Source: JABCPE02 sp963516675 (GTDB lineage: Bacteria; Bacteroidota; Bacteroidia; Flavobacteriales; Weeksellaceae). From it: a DNA stretch of 64,000 bases. Positions within the stretch are counted from its first letter, which is position 1. Every line of letters starts with the position of its first letter. The position numbers and the translations under genes are program-made. Shown piece after piece: positions 25,477-34,603 of the stretch. The notes beneath the pieces were generated by a model. It was not told the DNA's origin. It made no database searches and saw only the letters and a program-made list of their open reading frames with translations. The stretch lies in contig CAUQBH010000005.1 in the NCBI GenBank assembly GCA_963516675.1, positions 62,001 through 126,000 on the forward strand. The letters are read 5' to 3'.

Positions 25477-26544
25477 ATGTTTGAAAATAAAAATCAAGAA
25501 CTTACTCCGATTTCTGCATTAGGCGAATTTGGGCTTATAAAACATCTGACACAGTTTTTCCCTATTGAAAATATTTCTACAGAATTGGGTGTGGGAGATG
25601 ATGCAGCCGTTATCAATGCTGAAGGGAAAAAAGTTCTTGTCAGCACCGATATGTTTACGGAAGGAGTGGATTTTAATTTAGGATATGTTCCTCTGAAACA
25701 TTTGGGCTACAAGGTGGTAGTGGCAGGCATCAGTGATATCGCTGCGATGAACGCTGTTCCTACTCAGATTATGATTTCAGTAGCTGTTTCTAATCGTTTC
25801 CCTGTAGAGGCTTTGGAAGAAATTTATGCAGGAATTCAGCTGGCATGCCGACGATACAAGGTAGATTTAGTAGGTGGCGATACTACCAGTTCACAAACAG
25901 GGCTGGTGATAAATGTCACTGCGGTAGGACTGGAAAGTTCTGAAAAAATTATCAGCCGAAATGGAGCAAAACCGAATGATTTACTGGTAGTTACTGGTGA
26001 TTTAGGAGGGGCGTATATGGGCTTGCAGATTTTGGAGAGGGAACATTCTGTTTATCTTAAAAATCCTAATATGCAGCCAGAGATGGAAGGTTATGATTAT
26101 ATTTTGGAGCGCCAGCTAAAACCAGAGGCGCGAACAGATATTAAAGGAATTTTAGAAGAATTGGGCGTGAAACCTACTTCTATGATAGATGTTTCCGATG
26201 GATTAGCATCAGAAGTTCTGCATCTTTCTGGCAGGTCAAAGGTTGGTTTTAGGATTTATGAGGAAAAAATCCCGATGGATGAGCTTACCATAAGCGCCGC
26301 CGATGAGTTTAATCTCAATCCTGTGATGACAGCACTGAATGGGGGAGAGGACTATGAACTGCTGTTTACTATATCTCAAAGTGATTTTGATAAAATTAAA
26401 AACAATCCAGATTTTACCATCATCGGGCATGCTGTGGAGGAAGAGCAGGGGAATTATTTGGTACTCAGAGGGTCTAATGAACTTGCTGAACTTACAGCGC
26501 AGGGCTGGGATGCTTATTTGAAAAGTAAAAAGAAAACCGAATAA
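25477..26544 (+). CDS. thiL: Thiamine-monophosphate kinase
   Basis: ThiL phosphorylates thiamine monophosphate to the coenzyme thiamine diphosphate with ATP. The 355-residue length and motifs fit: LGEFGLI at the N-terminus, GVGDDAAVI, STDMFTEGVDF, the glycine-rich VVAGISDIAAMNAVP, VGGDTTSS and the C-terminal MIDVSDGLASEVLHL and GGEDYELLF. The fold is of the PurM/AIR synthetase type. Other thi genes are not nearby. Downstream genes for a deaminase, XerD and a NUDIX protein follow on the same strand and may be co-transcribed. Confidence 0.95.
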   Translation: MFENKNQELTPISALGEFGLIKHLTQFFPIENISTELGVGDDAAVINAEGKKVLVSTDMFTEGVDFNLGYVPLKHLGYKVVVAGISDIAAMNAVPTQIMISVAVSNRFPVEALEEIYAGIQLACRRYKVDLVGGDTTSSQTGLVINVTAVGLESSEKIISRNGAKPNDLLVVTGDLGGAYMGLQILEREHSVYLKNPNMQPEMEGYDYILERQLKPEARTDIKGILEELGVKPTSMIDVSDGLASEVLHLSGRSKVGFRIYEEKIPMDELTISAADEFNLNPVMTALNGGEDYELLFTISQSDFDKIKNNPDFTIIGHAVEEEQGNYLVLRGSNELAELTAQGWDAYLKSKKKTE

Positions 26545-26565
26545 TCAGAATTAAAAAGAAAACCT

Positions 26566-27000
26566 ATGTACAACAAATATGATGTTGCCTACCTAAAAAT
26601 GGCTCTGGAATGGGCGAAACTTTCCTATTGCAAGAGAAAGCAGGTAGGGGCGCTCATCGTGAAGGACAGAACCATCATCTCTGATGGGTATAACGGCACG
26701 CCTTCTGGTTTTGAAAACTGCTGCGAAGATGAGAATAACCAAACCAAATGGTATGTTCTCCATGCAGAGGCCAATGCCATTCTGAAAATATCCCGAAGCA
26801 CGCAGTCTTGCGAAGGAGCGACATTATATCTTACACTTTCGCCATGTAAAGAGTGCAGCAAACTGATTTTCCAGTCTGGGATAAAAAGAGTGGTGTATAT
26901 ACAGGATTACCCTGATAATGAAGGGCTTGTATTCCTAAAAGATGCAGGAGTAGAAACCTTGAAAATATCTCAAGAAGAATTAGAAAATGACATGGAGTGA
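26566..27000 (+). CDS. dCMP deaminase family protein (ComEB-like)
   Basis: A 144-residue zinc-dependent cytidine/deoxycytidylate deaminase. The catalytic HAEAN (His66, Glu68) and PCKEC (Cys94, Cys97) ligands are all present, and the N-terminal KRKQVGALIVKDRTIISDGY and GTPSGFENCCED match dCMP deaminases and ComEB. The likely reaction is dCMP to dUMP for thymidylate synthesis. It overlaps xerD by 14 bases, which indicates translational coupling. Confidence 0.93.
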   Translation: MYNKYDVAYLKMALEWAKLSYCKRKQVGALIVKDRTIISDGYNGTPSGFENCCEDENNQTKWYVLHAEANAILKISRSTQSCEGATLYLTLSPCKECSKLIFQSGIKRVVYIQDYPDNEGLVFLKDAGVETLKISQEELENDME

Positions 27001-27889
27001 AGCTATTGAAAACTATGCTAACTATCTGAGGTTTGAGAAAAACGCTTCAGAAAATACCATTGAGGCATATGTTTCAGACCTGCAAAAATTACAGGATTTT
27101 GCGGAGCAGAACCTGATGAACATTACGCCCATAACGATTTCGTATGAGCATTTGCAGGAGTTTCTTTACCAAATATCAAAAATCAATTACAGCGAAAGAA
27201 CACAGGCGAGGTGGATTTCTTCCATTAAAGGATTTTTCAGTTTTTTGCTGGAAGATGAACTTCGCGAGGACAATCCTTCGGCTCTTTTAGAAACGCCTAA
27301 ATTAGGGCTTTATCTGCCAGATACATTGTCTTTGGAAGAAATAGAAAAACTAATTTCTGCAACGGAAGAAAATACCGATTTAGCAAAGAGAAACCGCTGT
27401 ATGATAGAGGTTTTGTATGGCTGCGGGCTGCGTGTTTCGGAGCTTACGGAGCTTCAGATTTCAAATATCAATTTTAAAGAAAATTACCTCAAAATACAAG
27501 GAAAAGGCGACAAGGTTCGCTTTGTTCCGCTGGCTGATTATACAGCAGATTTCATTAAAAACTACATCAATAACATCCGAAGCAAACAAAAAATAAATCC
27601 CAAACATTCCGATATTTTATTCTTAAACAGCAGAGGAGCGCAGATTTCTCGGCAGATGGTTTTCCTTATCATAAAGGAAATAGTGAGAAAAGCAGACATT
27701 CAGAAAAATATTTCGCCGCACACTTTTCGCCATTCTTTTGCGACTCATCTTCTTCAGAATGGTGCGGATTTACGGTTTATACAGGAGATGCTCGGGCATT
27801 CCAGCATTACCACTACGGAGATTTATACCCATCTGAATACGGAAGAACTCCATGAAACGATTTTAAAATATCACCCAAGAAATCAATAA
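26987..27889 (+). CDS. xerD: Tyrosine site-specific recombinase XerD
   Basis: XerD resolves chromosome dimers at dif with XerC. The 300-residue protein has the N-terminal SAM-like core-binding domain (residues 1 to about 100) and the full catalytic set: Arg149 (YGCGLRVSEL), Lys173, His245 and Arg248 (HTFRHSFATHLL), His271 (LGHSSITTTEIYTH) and Tyr280. The length and lack of adjacent mobile genes favour the housekeeping XerD over an integrase. It could be the XerC paralogue; Flavobacteriia often carry two or more. Confidence 0.93.
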   Translation: MTWSEAIENYANYLRFEKNASENTIEAYVSDLQKLQDFAEQNLMNITPITISYEHLQEFLYQISKINYSERTQARWISSIKGFFSFLLEDELREDNPSALLETPKLGLYLPDTLSLEEIEKLISATEENTDLAKRNRCMIEVLYGCGLRVSELTELQISNINFKENYLKIQGKGDKVRFVPLADYTADFIKNYINNIRSKQKINPKHSDILFLNSRGAQISRQMVFLIIKEIVRKADIQKNISPHTFRHSFATHLLQNGADLRFIQEMLGHSSITTTEIYTHLNTEELHETILKYHPRNQ

Positions 27890-27892
27890 AAA

Positions 27893-28408
27893 ATGAATGA
27901 ATTAAATTTTTGCCCAAAATGTGGAAAAAAATCACTCTGCTGGGAACAAGGAAAAAGATGGAGTTGTCCAGAGTGTGATTTCGTTTTGTATCATAATTGT
28001 GCTGCTGCAGTGGCTGTGGTTGTCATCTGTGGCGATGAAATTTTACTGACTAGGAGAAATCAAGAGCCAGCCAAAGGAAAACTAGATTTGGCAGGAGGTT
28101 TTACAGACCCTCATGAGAGTGCAGAATTTACCTGTTTTCGGGAACTGAAAGAGGAGCTGGATATAGAAATAGACACTGGAAAACTTAGATTTTTGATGAG
28201 TCTGCCGAATATCTACCATTACAAAGGAATAGATTATAATACGCTGGATTTGTTTTTTGAATATCGTGTGGAAGAAAAATTTTCTGTCAATTTAGAAAAA
28301 TCAGAAATAGCTGAAACTATTTGGGTTAAGAAAGAAAACATCCAGCTGGAAGATATTGCTTTTCCTTCGCAGAGATTGTTTTTTGAAAGATTTTTAAATA
28401 AAAATTAA
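27893..28408 (+). CDS. NUDIX hydrolase with N-terminal zinc ribbon
   Basis: A 171-residue protein. An N-terminal zinc ribbon uses Cys7, Cys10, Cys25 and Cys28. The NUDIX box is complete (Gly69, Glu75, Arg83-Glu84, Glu87-Glu88). The zinc-ribbon arrangement resembles NADH pyrophosphatase (NudC) proteins, but the protein is shorter and the typical SQPWPFPQS motif is absent, so the substrate is open (a nucleoside diphosphate derivative is expected). It starts 3 bases after xerD, likely the last gene of the thiL operon. Confidence 0.88.
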   Translation: MNELNFCPKCGKKSLCWEQGKRWSCPECDFVLYHNCAAAVAVVVICGDEILLTRRNQEPAKGKLDLAGGFTDPHESAEFTCFRELKEELDIEIDTGKLRFLMSLPNIYHYKGIDYNTLDLFFEYRVEEKFSVNLEKSEIAETIWVKKENIQLEDIAFPSQRLFFERFLNKN

Positions 28409-28415
28409 GAAAAAA

Positions 28416-28446
28416 TTTGTTAAAAAATCAAAATTATATAAATTTG
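28416..28446 (+). promoter_or_regulatory. Promoter of the SulP transporter gene
   Basis: TTTG (28416-28419), a 19-base spacer and TAAATTTG (28439-28446) give an excellent match to the Bacteroidota primary promoter, with a leader of about 60 bases before ATG 28511. Confidence 0.75.
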
Positions 28447-28510
28447 TATCGTTGCATTTCATTTGCAAATATTTTTTTACGGTATATAATTTTATAAATA
28501 GATTTTTACG

Positions 28511-30112
28511 ATGAGTTCAAACAAGATTCCTGCTGATGGTTTGGCAGGTCTTAAAGAGAATTTTACCAAAGACGCACTCGCTGGGTTTTTGGTATTTTTG
28601 TTAGCATTACCATTGAGTATGGGAGTTGCCAAAGCGGCAGATTTCCCTCCGATTTTTGGGGTTGTTTCTGCTATTATTGGCGGAATAGTGGTTAGTTTTT
28701 TTGCTGGTTCTAGACTTTCTGTCAAAGGGCCTGCGGCAGGACTTATTTCCATAGGTGCAGGAGCAGTGGCGGCGTTTGGCGGTGGAGAGACTGGCTGGAA
28801 AATGGCAGTGGCGACTATTGCGGTGGCTGGTGTTATCCAGATTGTGATGGGACTTCTGAAGCTGGGTAAATATGCGGACTTGTTCCCTTCTGCGGCAGTT
28901 CATGGGATGCTGGCAGCGATAGGAATTATCATCATGTCTAAGCAGTTACACTTGCTTTTGGGTATTAAACCTGATGATTTGGCAGGAATGGGTGTGATAG
29001 ATTTGCTAAAACATTTGCCAAACAGCATAATGAACGCTGATAGAGAAAATACGATTTTGGGGCTGACTTGTTTGGCGATTCTCTTCGGAATGGGAATGAT
29101 TAAAAACCCAATAGTGAAGAAGATTCCTGCTCCGTTAGTAGTTCTTTTGGTAGCGATACCGATGGGAATTTATTTTGAAATGAGTGCCAATGAAAAGGTG
29201 GAAATTGGTAGTATTTTTGACACTTTCAAAGATGGAGTTTTCGTTGCTGATTTTTCTGGAATGTGGACTCAAACAGGCGTTTTTGTGCAGTATGTTATTT
29301 TGTTTTTACTAATTGGTTCTATCGAATCTCTTTTGACAGCCAAAGCCATAGATTTAGTAGACCCATACAGAAGAAAATCAGACTTTAATAAAGACCTTTC
29401 TGCGGTAGGTTTCGGGAATGTGCTTTCTGGACTGGTGGGCGGACAGCCGATGATATCAGAGGTGGCGAGAAGTTCAGCCAATGTTTCTAATGGAGCGGTA
29501 ACAAGATGGGCGAATTTTTTCCATGGATTGTTTATGCTTTTGGCTGTGATATTCGCAGTTCCACTTATTGAGATGATACCAAACACAGCGCTTTCTGCGA
29601 TGCTTGTTTTTGTAGGGTTTAATCTGGCTCACCCAAGAGAATTTATACACATTTTCCATATTGGAAAAGGGCAGTTTGTTATCTTTGTTTCTACGGTGAT
29701 AGTTACCCTTTTGACAGACCTTTTGGCAGGTGTGGCTTTTGGGATTGTACTAAAAATCATTATCAATATGATGAATGGTGGCAAGGTTCAGGATTTCCTT
29801 CATTTGAATATGAATATAGTAAATAATGACCCTGAAATAGCGGAAGTAGAAGCGAAGGGAAGCCTTCTGTTTAGTAACAATATGAAGCTGGGAGAGTTTT
29901 TAGATTCATTAAATAAATACAAGGAAGTGAGATTTAATCTCGGAGAATTGGAATTATTAGACCATACTTCTCTTGCTACTATCCAAAAATGGAAAAAAAT
30001 TCAAGAGGATGTTTCTGGAATGAAAATCAGCCTCAATGGATTAGAAAATCACTCTAAATCAGGAGATTCTGAAGATTCTGTACTGAGAAAAGGAAAAAGA
30101 CATCCGTTTTAA
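28511..30112 (+). CDS. SulP family inorganic anion transporter
   Basis: A 533-residue inner-membrane transporter with 10-14 hydrophobic helices (residues about 20-420) and a C-terminal cytoplasmic STAS domain (last 100 residues, with LGELELLDHTSLATIQ). Conserved transporter regions include KDALAGFLVFLLALPLSMGV and GFGNVLSGLVGGQPMISEVA. SulP members move sulfate or bicarbonate; the carbonic anhydrase gene facing it across a shared terminator favours bicarbonate (a BicA-like role). The substrate is inference. Confidence 0.9.
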   Translation: MSSNKIPADGLAGLKENFTKDALAGFLVFLLALPLSMGVAKAADFPPIFGVVSAIIGGIVVSFFAGSRLSVKGPAAGLISIGAGAVAAFGGGETGWKMAVATIAVAGVIQIVMGLLKLGKYADLFPSAAVHGMLAAIGIIIMSKQLHLLLGIKPDDLAGMGVIDLLKHLPNSIMNADRENTILGLTCLAILFGMGMIKNPIVKKIPAPLVVLLVAIPMGIYFEMSANEKVEIGSIFDTFKDGVFVADFSGMWTQTGVFVQYVILFLLIGSIESLLTAKAIDLVDPYRRKSDFNKDLSAVGFGNVLSGLVGGQPMISEVARSSANVSNGAVTRWANFFHGLFMLLAVIFAVPLIEMIPNTALSAMLVFVGFNLAHPREFIHIFHIGKGQFVIFVSTVIVTLLTDLLAGVAFGIVLKIIINMMNGGKVQDFLHLNMNIVNNDPEIAEVEAKGSLLFSNNMKLGEFLDSLNKYKEVRFNLGELELLDHTSLATIQKWKKIQEDVSGMKISLNGLENHSKSGDSEDSVLRKGKRHPF

Positions 30113-30115
30113 AAT

Positions 30116-30147
30116 AAAAAATGCTGCAAAATTTTGCAGCATTTTTG
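30116..30147. terminator. Bidirectional terminator between sulP and carbonic anhydrase
   Basis: A perfect 22-base palindrome (30121-30142) flanked by A-runs and T-runs on both strands lies between the two convergent genes. Confidence 0.85.
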
Positions 30148-30149
30148 TT

Positions 30150-30836
30150 TTATGCGTTTTTGATATTTTTATTGTGCTTTCGGCTCATTACCCATTCAGA
30201 ATCAGTGAGATTGTAGATTTCTTGAATATCTTTCAAGATGTTTTTAAAATCTAAATTCAGGTCTTTTAGTTTCCCTGTGGAAATATCAAAAACCCATCCG
30301 TGAACGATAGGGTATTCGTCTACGATATATCGTTCCTGCACGCAGGCAAGTTTGATGACATTGATGCATTGTTCCTGAACATTTAGTTCCACCAATCTGT
30401 TGTTTCGTTCTTTTTCATCGGCTATGGCGTCTAGTTCTATGCGGTGGAGTCTGTAAATATCTCGGATATTTCTGAGCCAAGGATTCAGTAGTCCCAAATC
30501 CTCTGGGCTCATTGCGGCTTTTATTCCTCCACAGTCATAATGCCCACAGACAATGATGTGTTTTACTTTCAGGTGTTCTACAGCGTATTGTATAGCAGAT
30601 ATTGCATTCAGATCCAGTGTATTTACCAGATTAGCAATATTTCTATGCACGAAAACCTCACCAGGTTTTAGTCCCATGAGTTCTTCCGTAGTTACTCGGC
30701 TGTCTGAGCAGCCTATATATAGGTATTCTGGGTTTTGTTCTTTGGCTAGATTTTTGAAAAAATCAGCATCTTCACCAAGTTTTCTTTCTACCCATTTTTT
30801 ATTATTTTCAAAAATAACTTTATAAGATAGTGCCAT
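30150..30836 (-). CDS. Beta-class carbonic anhydrase
   Basis: It interconverts CO2 and bicarbonate. The 228-residue protein has the zinc set Cys43, His99, Cys102 and the Asp45-Arg47 dyad (YIGCSDSRV, CGHYDCGG), with HRNIANLV in between. No signal peptide, so cytosolic. It follows the acyltransferase gene by 8 bases at the end of a four-gene minus-strand operon and faces the SulP gene, so a combined role in bicarbonate supply and pH balance is likely. Confidence 0.95.
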   Translation of the reverse strand: MALSYKVIFENNKKWVERKLGEDADFFKNLAKEQNPEYLYIGCSDSRVTTEELMGLKPGEVFVHRNIANLVNTLDLNAISAIQYAVEHLKVKHIIVCGHYDCGGIKAAMSPEDLGLLNPWLRNIRDIYRLHRIELDAIADEKERNNRLVELNVQEQCINVIKLACVQERYIVDEYPIVHGWVFDISTGKLKDLNLDFKNILKDIQEIYNLTDSEWVMSRKHNKNIKNA

Positions 30837-30844
30837 TTAAAAAA

Positions 30845-31396
30845 TCAAATTTTATTGTTAATGTATCCATTTGTAGCATTTTCATTAGGGATGATTTGGG
30901 CAGGATTTCCCACAACTACAGAATTAGAAGGAACATCCATATTCACATACGCATTTGGTGCGATGAGGACATTGTCCCCAATGGTAATTCCGCCGACTAT
31001 CACGGCATTGGCACCTATCCAGACTTCGTTGCCTATTTTAGGAACGCCTATGGATTTTCCTCTGTTGGTCTGCCCGATGGTTACGCCCTGTGCGATGTTA
31101 CAATTTTTGCCAATGATGGTTTTGGGATTGATAACCAATGCTCCCCAATGCCCTAAATAAAAGCCTTCACCGATTTCCGTTTCTGGATAAATTTGGAAAC
31201 CGTATTTTATCTGATAATGCCTTAGGATAAACCGATAAATTTTCCCTATTAAAGAAGATTTCGGGTATTTCTGTGCATTACGAAACCAATAGATGTAGTG
31301 CAGATTGGGACTGAGGCATTTTTTTAGTATTTGAAAATGAGAAAGCCACTGCCCGCAGACACGGTAAAAATCTTTTTGTATGATAGTGTATTTCAT
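30845..31396 (-). CDS. Left-handed beta-helix acyltransferase (serine acetyltransferase-like)
   Basis: A 183-residue hexapeptide-repeat acetyltransferase. The repeat region runs from about residue 80 (YPETEIGEGFYLGHWGALVI) through GKNCNIAQGVTIG to GNEVWIGANAVIVGGITIGD and ends with VVVGNPAQII. It looks like the CysE-type acetyltransferases of polysaccharide loci, which add acetyl groups to sugars. The neighbour is a glycosyltransferase whose start it follows without gap, which supports modification of a surface glycan rather than cysteine synthesis. Confidence 0.88.
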   Translation of the reverse strand: MKYTIIQKDFYRVCGQWLSHFQILKKCLSPNLHYIYWFRNAQKYPKSSLIGKIYRFILRHYQIKYGFQIYPETEIGEGFYLGHWGALVINPKTIIGKNCNIAQGVTIGQTNRGKSIGVPKIGNEVWIGANAVIVGGITIGDNVLIAPNAYVNMDVPSNSVVVGNPAQIIPNENATNGYINNKI

Positions 31397-32539
31397 CTAA
31401 TTATCAATGATATCCATTATTCTTTTTACAGAGTTTTCAAGGTTGAAAGGCATTGTGTAGTTTTTTAGTTTTTCTTGATATTTGTTAAAGTTGTCCGCAT
31501 TGTTAAGTGCTTCTTTCATACCTTGATAAATTCCTTCTTCAGAATTTTCTACAATCAGTCCTAGTTCGCCATCATTCAACATTTCTCGCACTCCAGAAAC
31601 ATCTGTGGCGATGATATTTTTTTTCAGTGTAATAGCTTCGAACAGCACCGTAGGATAGCCTTCGTATCTTGAGCTGAGGACATAGAAATCCGTGCTTTTA
31701 AAATAAGGATACGGATTGTCCGTAAAACCAAGCATTTTAGCCGTGTTTTCTACGCCGAGTTCTGCTTTTAGTTTTTTGATATTTTCAAAATCATATCCAT
31801 CGCCTACTATCAAAATCTGATGAGAAAAGCCTTCATTCAAAAGCCTTTTGTGAGCTTTCAGCAGTCGGTCAAATCCTTTCTGCGGGAAAACCGTCCCAAC
31901 GGACAAAAACAAAGGATGCTGATAATCGCCAGTTAGAGGCGCTTCGCTTTTTCTTAAAATTTCATCTGTGTCCAGTGGATTATAAATTCGGACAATTCGC
32001 TGTTTTTCATCTTCGTTTTTAGCCAAGTTTTCAAAATCTTTTTGGATAAGTTCAGAAATCACCATGATTTTATCAAACTTAAAAAACTTCCTGATTTCAT
32101 CATCTGTATAGTTGTGAAATTGGGTTTTTCGCAAGTCATTGTGAATCCAAACAATTTTTTTTGAAGAGGTAATGGGAGAGTTCAGAATTTCGTCTCTTAC
32201 TCCATGAATTGCCGCAAATTCTACATCGTATTTTTTGTCTTTAAGAATGAATTTGTAGAGCAGTTTTGGGAATTTTTTCAATAAAAATAGATATCCTACA
32301 CGAAGCGCTTTTATCGGAATGTCCTGCGGTCTGTTGGTGGTAATCATCTCTCCTTTGATGAGGTATAGAATGTTTATCCAGCTGGGAATTTCAGAAAGAT
32401 ATTTCCCAGAATAGAGATTCAGCAGGAGATCCACTTCGTATTTATCGGATGGGATATTTTTAAGGAAAGTTGCCAAAACCTTCTCTGCTCCGCCGTGGCG
32501 GAGAGAGCCGATACGAATAAGTATTTTTTTCTTTTGCAT
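31397..32539 (-). CDS. Glycosyltransferase family 4 protein
   Basis: A 380-residue GT-B fold enzyme. The N-terminal KKILIRIGSLRHGGAEKVLA is the usual acceptor-side start. The C-terminal half has LSVGTVFPQKGFDRLLKA, QILIVGDGYDFENIKKL and the donor-site region STDFYVLSSRYEGYPTVLFE with the E-x7-E motif. It probably adds a sugar to a surface polysaccharide or LPS. It is directly linked to the acyltransferase downstream; the acceptor is unknown. Confidence 0.9.
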   Translation of the reverse strand: MQKKKILIRIGSLRHGGAEKVLATFLKNIPSDKYEVDLLLNLYSGKYLSEIPSWINILYLIKGEMITTNRPQDIPIKALRVGYLFLLKKFPKLLYKFILKDKKYDVEFAAIHGVRDEILNSPITSSKKIVWIHNDLRKTQFHNYTDDEIRKFFKFDKIMVISELIQKDFENLAKNEDEKQRIVRIYNPLDTDEILRKSEAPLTGDYQHPLFLSVGTVFPQKGFDRLLKAHKRLLNEGFSHQILIVGDGYDFENIKKLKAELGVENTAKMLGFTDNPYPYFKSTDFYVLSSRYEGYPTVLFEAITLKKNIIATDVSGVREMLNDGELGLIVENSEEGIYQGMKEALNNADNFNKYQEKLKNYTMPFNLENSVKRIMDIIDN

Positions 32540-32543
32540 GGTT

Positions 32544-34121
32544 TTACTCGTGTCTTATTCTTTCTTCTTCCAAATCTATACGATGGATGAATTTTCGGAT
32601 GATATCCTCGTTGATTTTTGGGTATTTATTGTTAATTTCAAAAAGAATATTTCTTTTTTTGCAGAGAACATCGATGTAGATTTCTTTGATGTGGTCAGGG
32701 ATTTTTAGCTCCTCTTCTGTTACTAATCGCTGTTCCCATCGGCTCACTACAGCTCTCAGCTCAAAGCTGTTTTTCATTTCTTCTTTGTAATTGGTTGTTA
32801 GATAATCTATCGAACTTTTAGCCAATTTTCTTAGAATAAATCTCTCAGTTTCGTGCTCAGGAAAATGGTCGTTGAATTTAGGGAGTTTTAACTTCTTGAT
32901 AATGAAAGGTAAAGTAAGTCCCTGAAATACCAAAGTCACAAAAATAGCCACGAAAGTGATGTATAATATAAGGCTTCTGTTCGGGAAAGGTGTACCATCC
33001 TCTAGTGTTAGCGGAATAGAAAGAGCCGCTGCCAAGGAAACCACTCCACGCATCCCAGACCATCCGATGATGAAAGGCGCTTTCAGATTTATTTTAGGGT
33101 CGGCTACAGTGATGAAATTGCTCATCACTTTGGTTACAATGACTGCACCATACGAAGCCAAAAGACGCACAACAATCAGCACTATTGTCACTAAAACCCC
33201 ATAAATAGAAGCATCATATAAGCTTATTCCGTCTTTTTTTAGCCCTTCTACAATGTCAGGAAGCCCCAAACCTATCAGCAGGAAAACCAAACCATTGAGT
33301 AAGAAAGTGAAGCTATGCCAAACATTAATCCCTCTAATTCTGGATGAACTGCTCAAAATATGAATATTATGATAAGCTAAATACAGTCCTCCACAGACAA
33401 CCGCCATTACCCCAGAAGCATGAACCTCTTCTGCGATTATGTACATAATGTAAGGCGTTAATAGAGAGAGAATTACATCAATATCTTCATTGGTAGGAAG
33501 TAATCTGTGAATTTGCATAATGACGAACGCTATAAAAAGCCCAATACCTGTTCCTCCGAAAATCATCCAAGCGAAACTTCCCGCTGCATCCTGCCATATG
33601 AACTGCCCAGTAGCTACTGCTGCCAGAGAGAATCTTAGAATTATAAGCGAGGAAGCATCATTGAATAAACTCTCACCCTCCAAAATAGTAGCAATTCTTT
33701 TAGGGACTTTTACGAATTTTAGAATAGCTCCAGCACTCACCGCATCAGGAGGAGAAACTATCCCTCCAAGAAGAAAGCCCAGCGCCAGTGAAAACCCAGG
33801 AATATAATGATTGACAAATAACGCGACAGAAATTGCGGTCAAAAAAACCACAATAAATGCAAAACTGAAAATAATTCTCCTCCAGCGCCAAATCTCTTTC
33901 CACGAGTTAGCCAGTGCCGCTTCGTATAAAAGTGGAGGTAGGAAGATAATAAAAATCAGATGTGGGTCTATTTTTATATTAGGTGTATTAGGAAGGAAGC
34001 CCACGCCCAGCCCTGCGATGAGCAGAAGAATAGGGTATGCGACCTTTATTTTATTGCTCAGCATCACAATTCCCATAATGATGACAGACAGCAATATAAA
34101 AAATGAAAAATATTCTACCAT
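32544..34121 (-). CDS. Na+/H+ antiporter, CPA1 family
   Basis: A 525-residue inner-membrane protein with about 12 helices in the first 400 residues and a cytoplasmic tail. CPA1 features seen are FLPPLLYEAA, the GGIVSPPDAVSAG and EGESLFNDASSLIILRF segments with the ion-binding Asp pair, and WSGMRGVVSLAAALSIP. It exchanges Na+ (or K+) for H+ to control pH and salt. It is the first gene of an operon with the GT, acyltransferase and carbonic anhydrase, and is divergent from groES. Confidence 0.93.
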   Translation of the reverse strand: MVEYFSFFILLSVIIMGIVMLSNKIKVAYPILLLIAGLGVGFLPNTPNIKIDPHLIFIIFLPPLLYEAALANSWKEIWRWRRIIFSFAFIVVFLTAISVALFVNHYIPGFSLALGFLLGGIVSPPDAVSAGAILKFVKVPKRIATILEGESLFNDASSLIILRFSLAAVATGQFIWQDAAGSFAWMIFGGTGIGLFIAFVIMQIHRLLPTNEDIDVILSLLTPYIMYIIAEEVHASGVMAVVCGGLYLAYHNIHILSSSSRIRGINVWHSFTFLLNGLVFLLIGLGLPDIVEGLKKDGISLYDASIYGVLVTIVLIVVRLLASYGAVIVTKVMSNFITVADPKINLKAPFIIGWSGMRGVVSLAAALSIPLTLEDGTPFPNRSLILYITFVAIFVTLVFQGLTLPFIIKKLKLPKFNDHFPEHETERFILRKLAKSSIDYLTTNYKEEMKNSFELRAVVSRWEQRLVTEEELKIPDHIKEIYIDVLCKKRNILFEINNKYPKINEDIIRKFIHRIDLEEERIRHE

Positions 34122-34188
34122 ATATTAAGTTTAAGTTTTCGCAATATACTAAAATTTTGTTAAAAAAGTTGTAAAAAATTCATAGGTG

Positions 34189-34234
34189 TGTCAAATTTTC
34201 ATTCATAAAGTGAGGAAAACTGACAAAAATGTCA
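34189..34234 (+). promoter_or_regulatory. TGTCA/TGACA half-sites and palindrome upstream of groES
   Basis: An inverted repeat TGACA-N4-TGTCA (34221-34234) with a further TGTCA at 34189-34193 lies about 80 bases before groES. No CIRCE element (TTAGCACTC-N9-GAGTGCTAA) is present, so this could be a different heat-shock control site. A TAAATTTA box follows at about 34250. Confidence 0.45.
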
Positions 34235-34311
34235 CAATTTGATTTTGGTATAAATTTAGAGAGTAACATTCAAAAATTAAATCATTTAATAATTTAATAA
34301 AAGAAATAATT

Positions 34312-34590
34312 ATGTCAGTAAATTTTAAACCATTAGCAGACAGAGTATTGGTAGAACCAGCTCCAGCAGAAACAAAGACAGCATCAGGATTGATCATTCC
34401 AGATACAGCAAAAGAAAAACCACAGGAAGGCGTAGTAGTAGCCGTAGGAAACGGTAAAAAAGACGAGCCGCTTACGGTGAAAGTAGGAGACAAAGTTCTT
34501 TATGGAAAATATGCTGGACAAGAATTAAAATTAGATGGTAAGGATTATCTTATCATAAGAGAGTCTGATTTGTTAGGAATTTTGGGATAA
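34312..34590 (+). CDS. groES: Co-chaperonin GroES
   Basis: GroES (92 aa) forms the lid of the GroEL chamber. The signature NFKPLADRVLVEPAPAE and mobile loop TKTASGLIIPDTAKEKPQEG are present. GroEL is not directly behind it: two other genes (34604-36017) lie between. They may share the operon. Confidence 0.98.
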   Translation: MSVNFKPLADRVLVEPAPAETKTASGLIIPDTAKEKPQEGVVVAVGNGKKDEPLTVKVGDKVLYGKYAGQELKLDGKDYLIIRESDLLGILG

Positions 34591-34603
34591 AAATTAAAAT
34601 ATC

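Noticed and set aside
26987..27889. Phage or integrative-element integrase
   Set aside because: The protein has XerD length and architecture, is linked to metabolic genes and is not next to any tRNA, direct repeat or mobile gene.
34122..34311. CIRCE element before groES
   Set aside because: No TTAGCACTC-N9-GAGTGCTAA pattern is present; only the TGTCA-type palindrome is seen.
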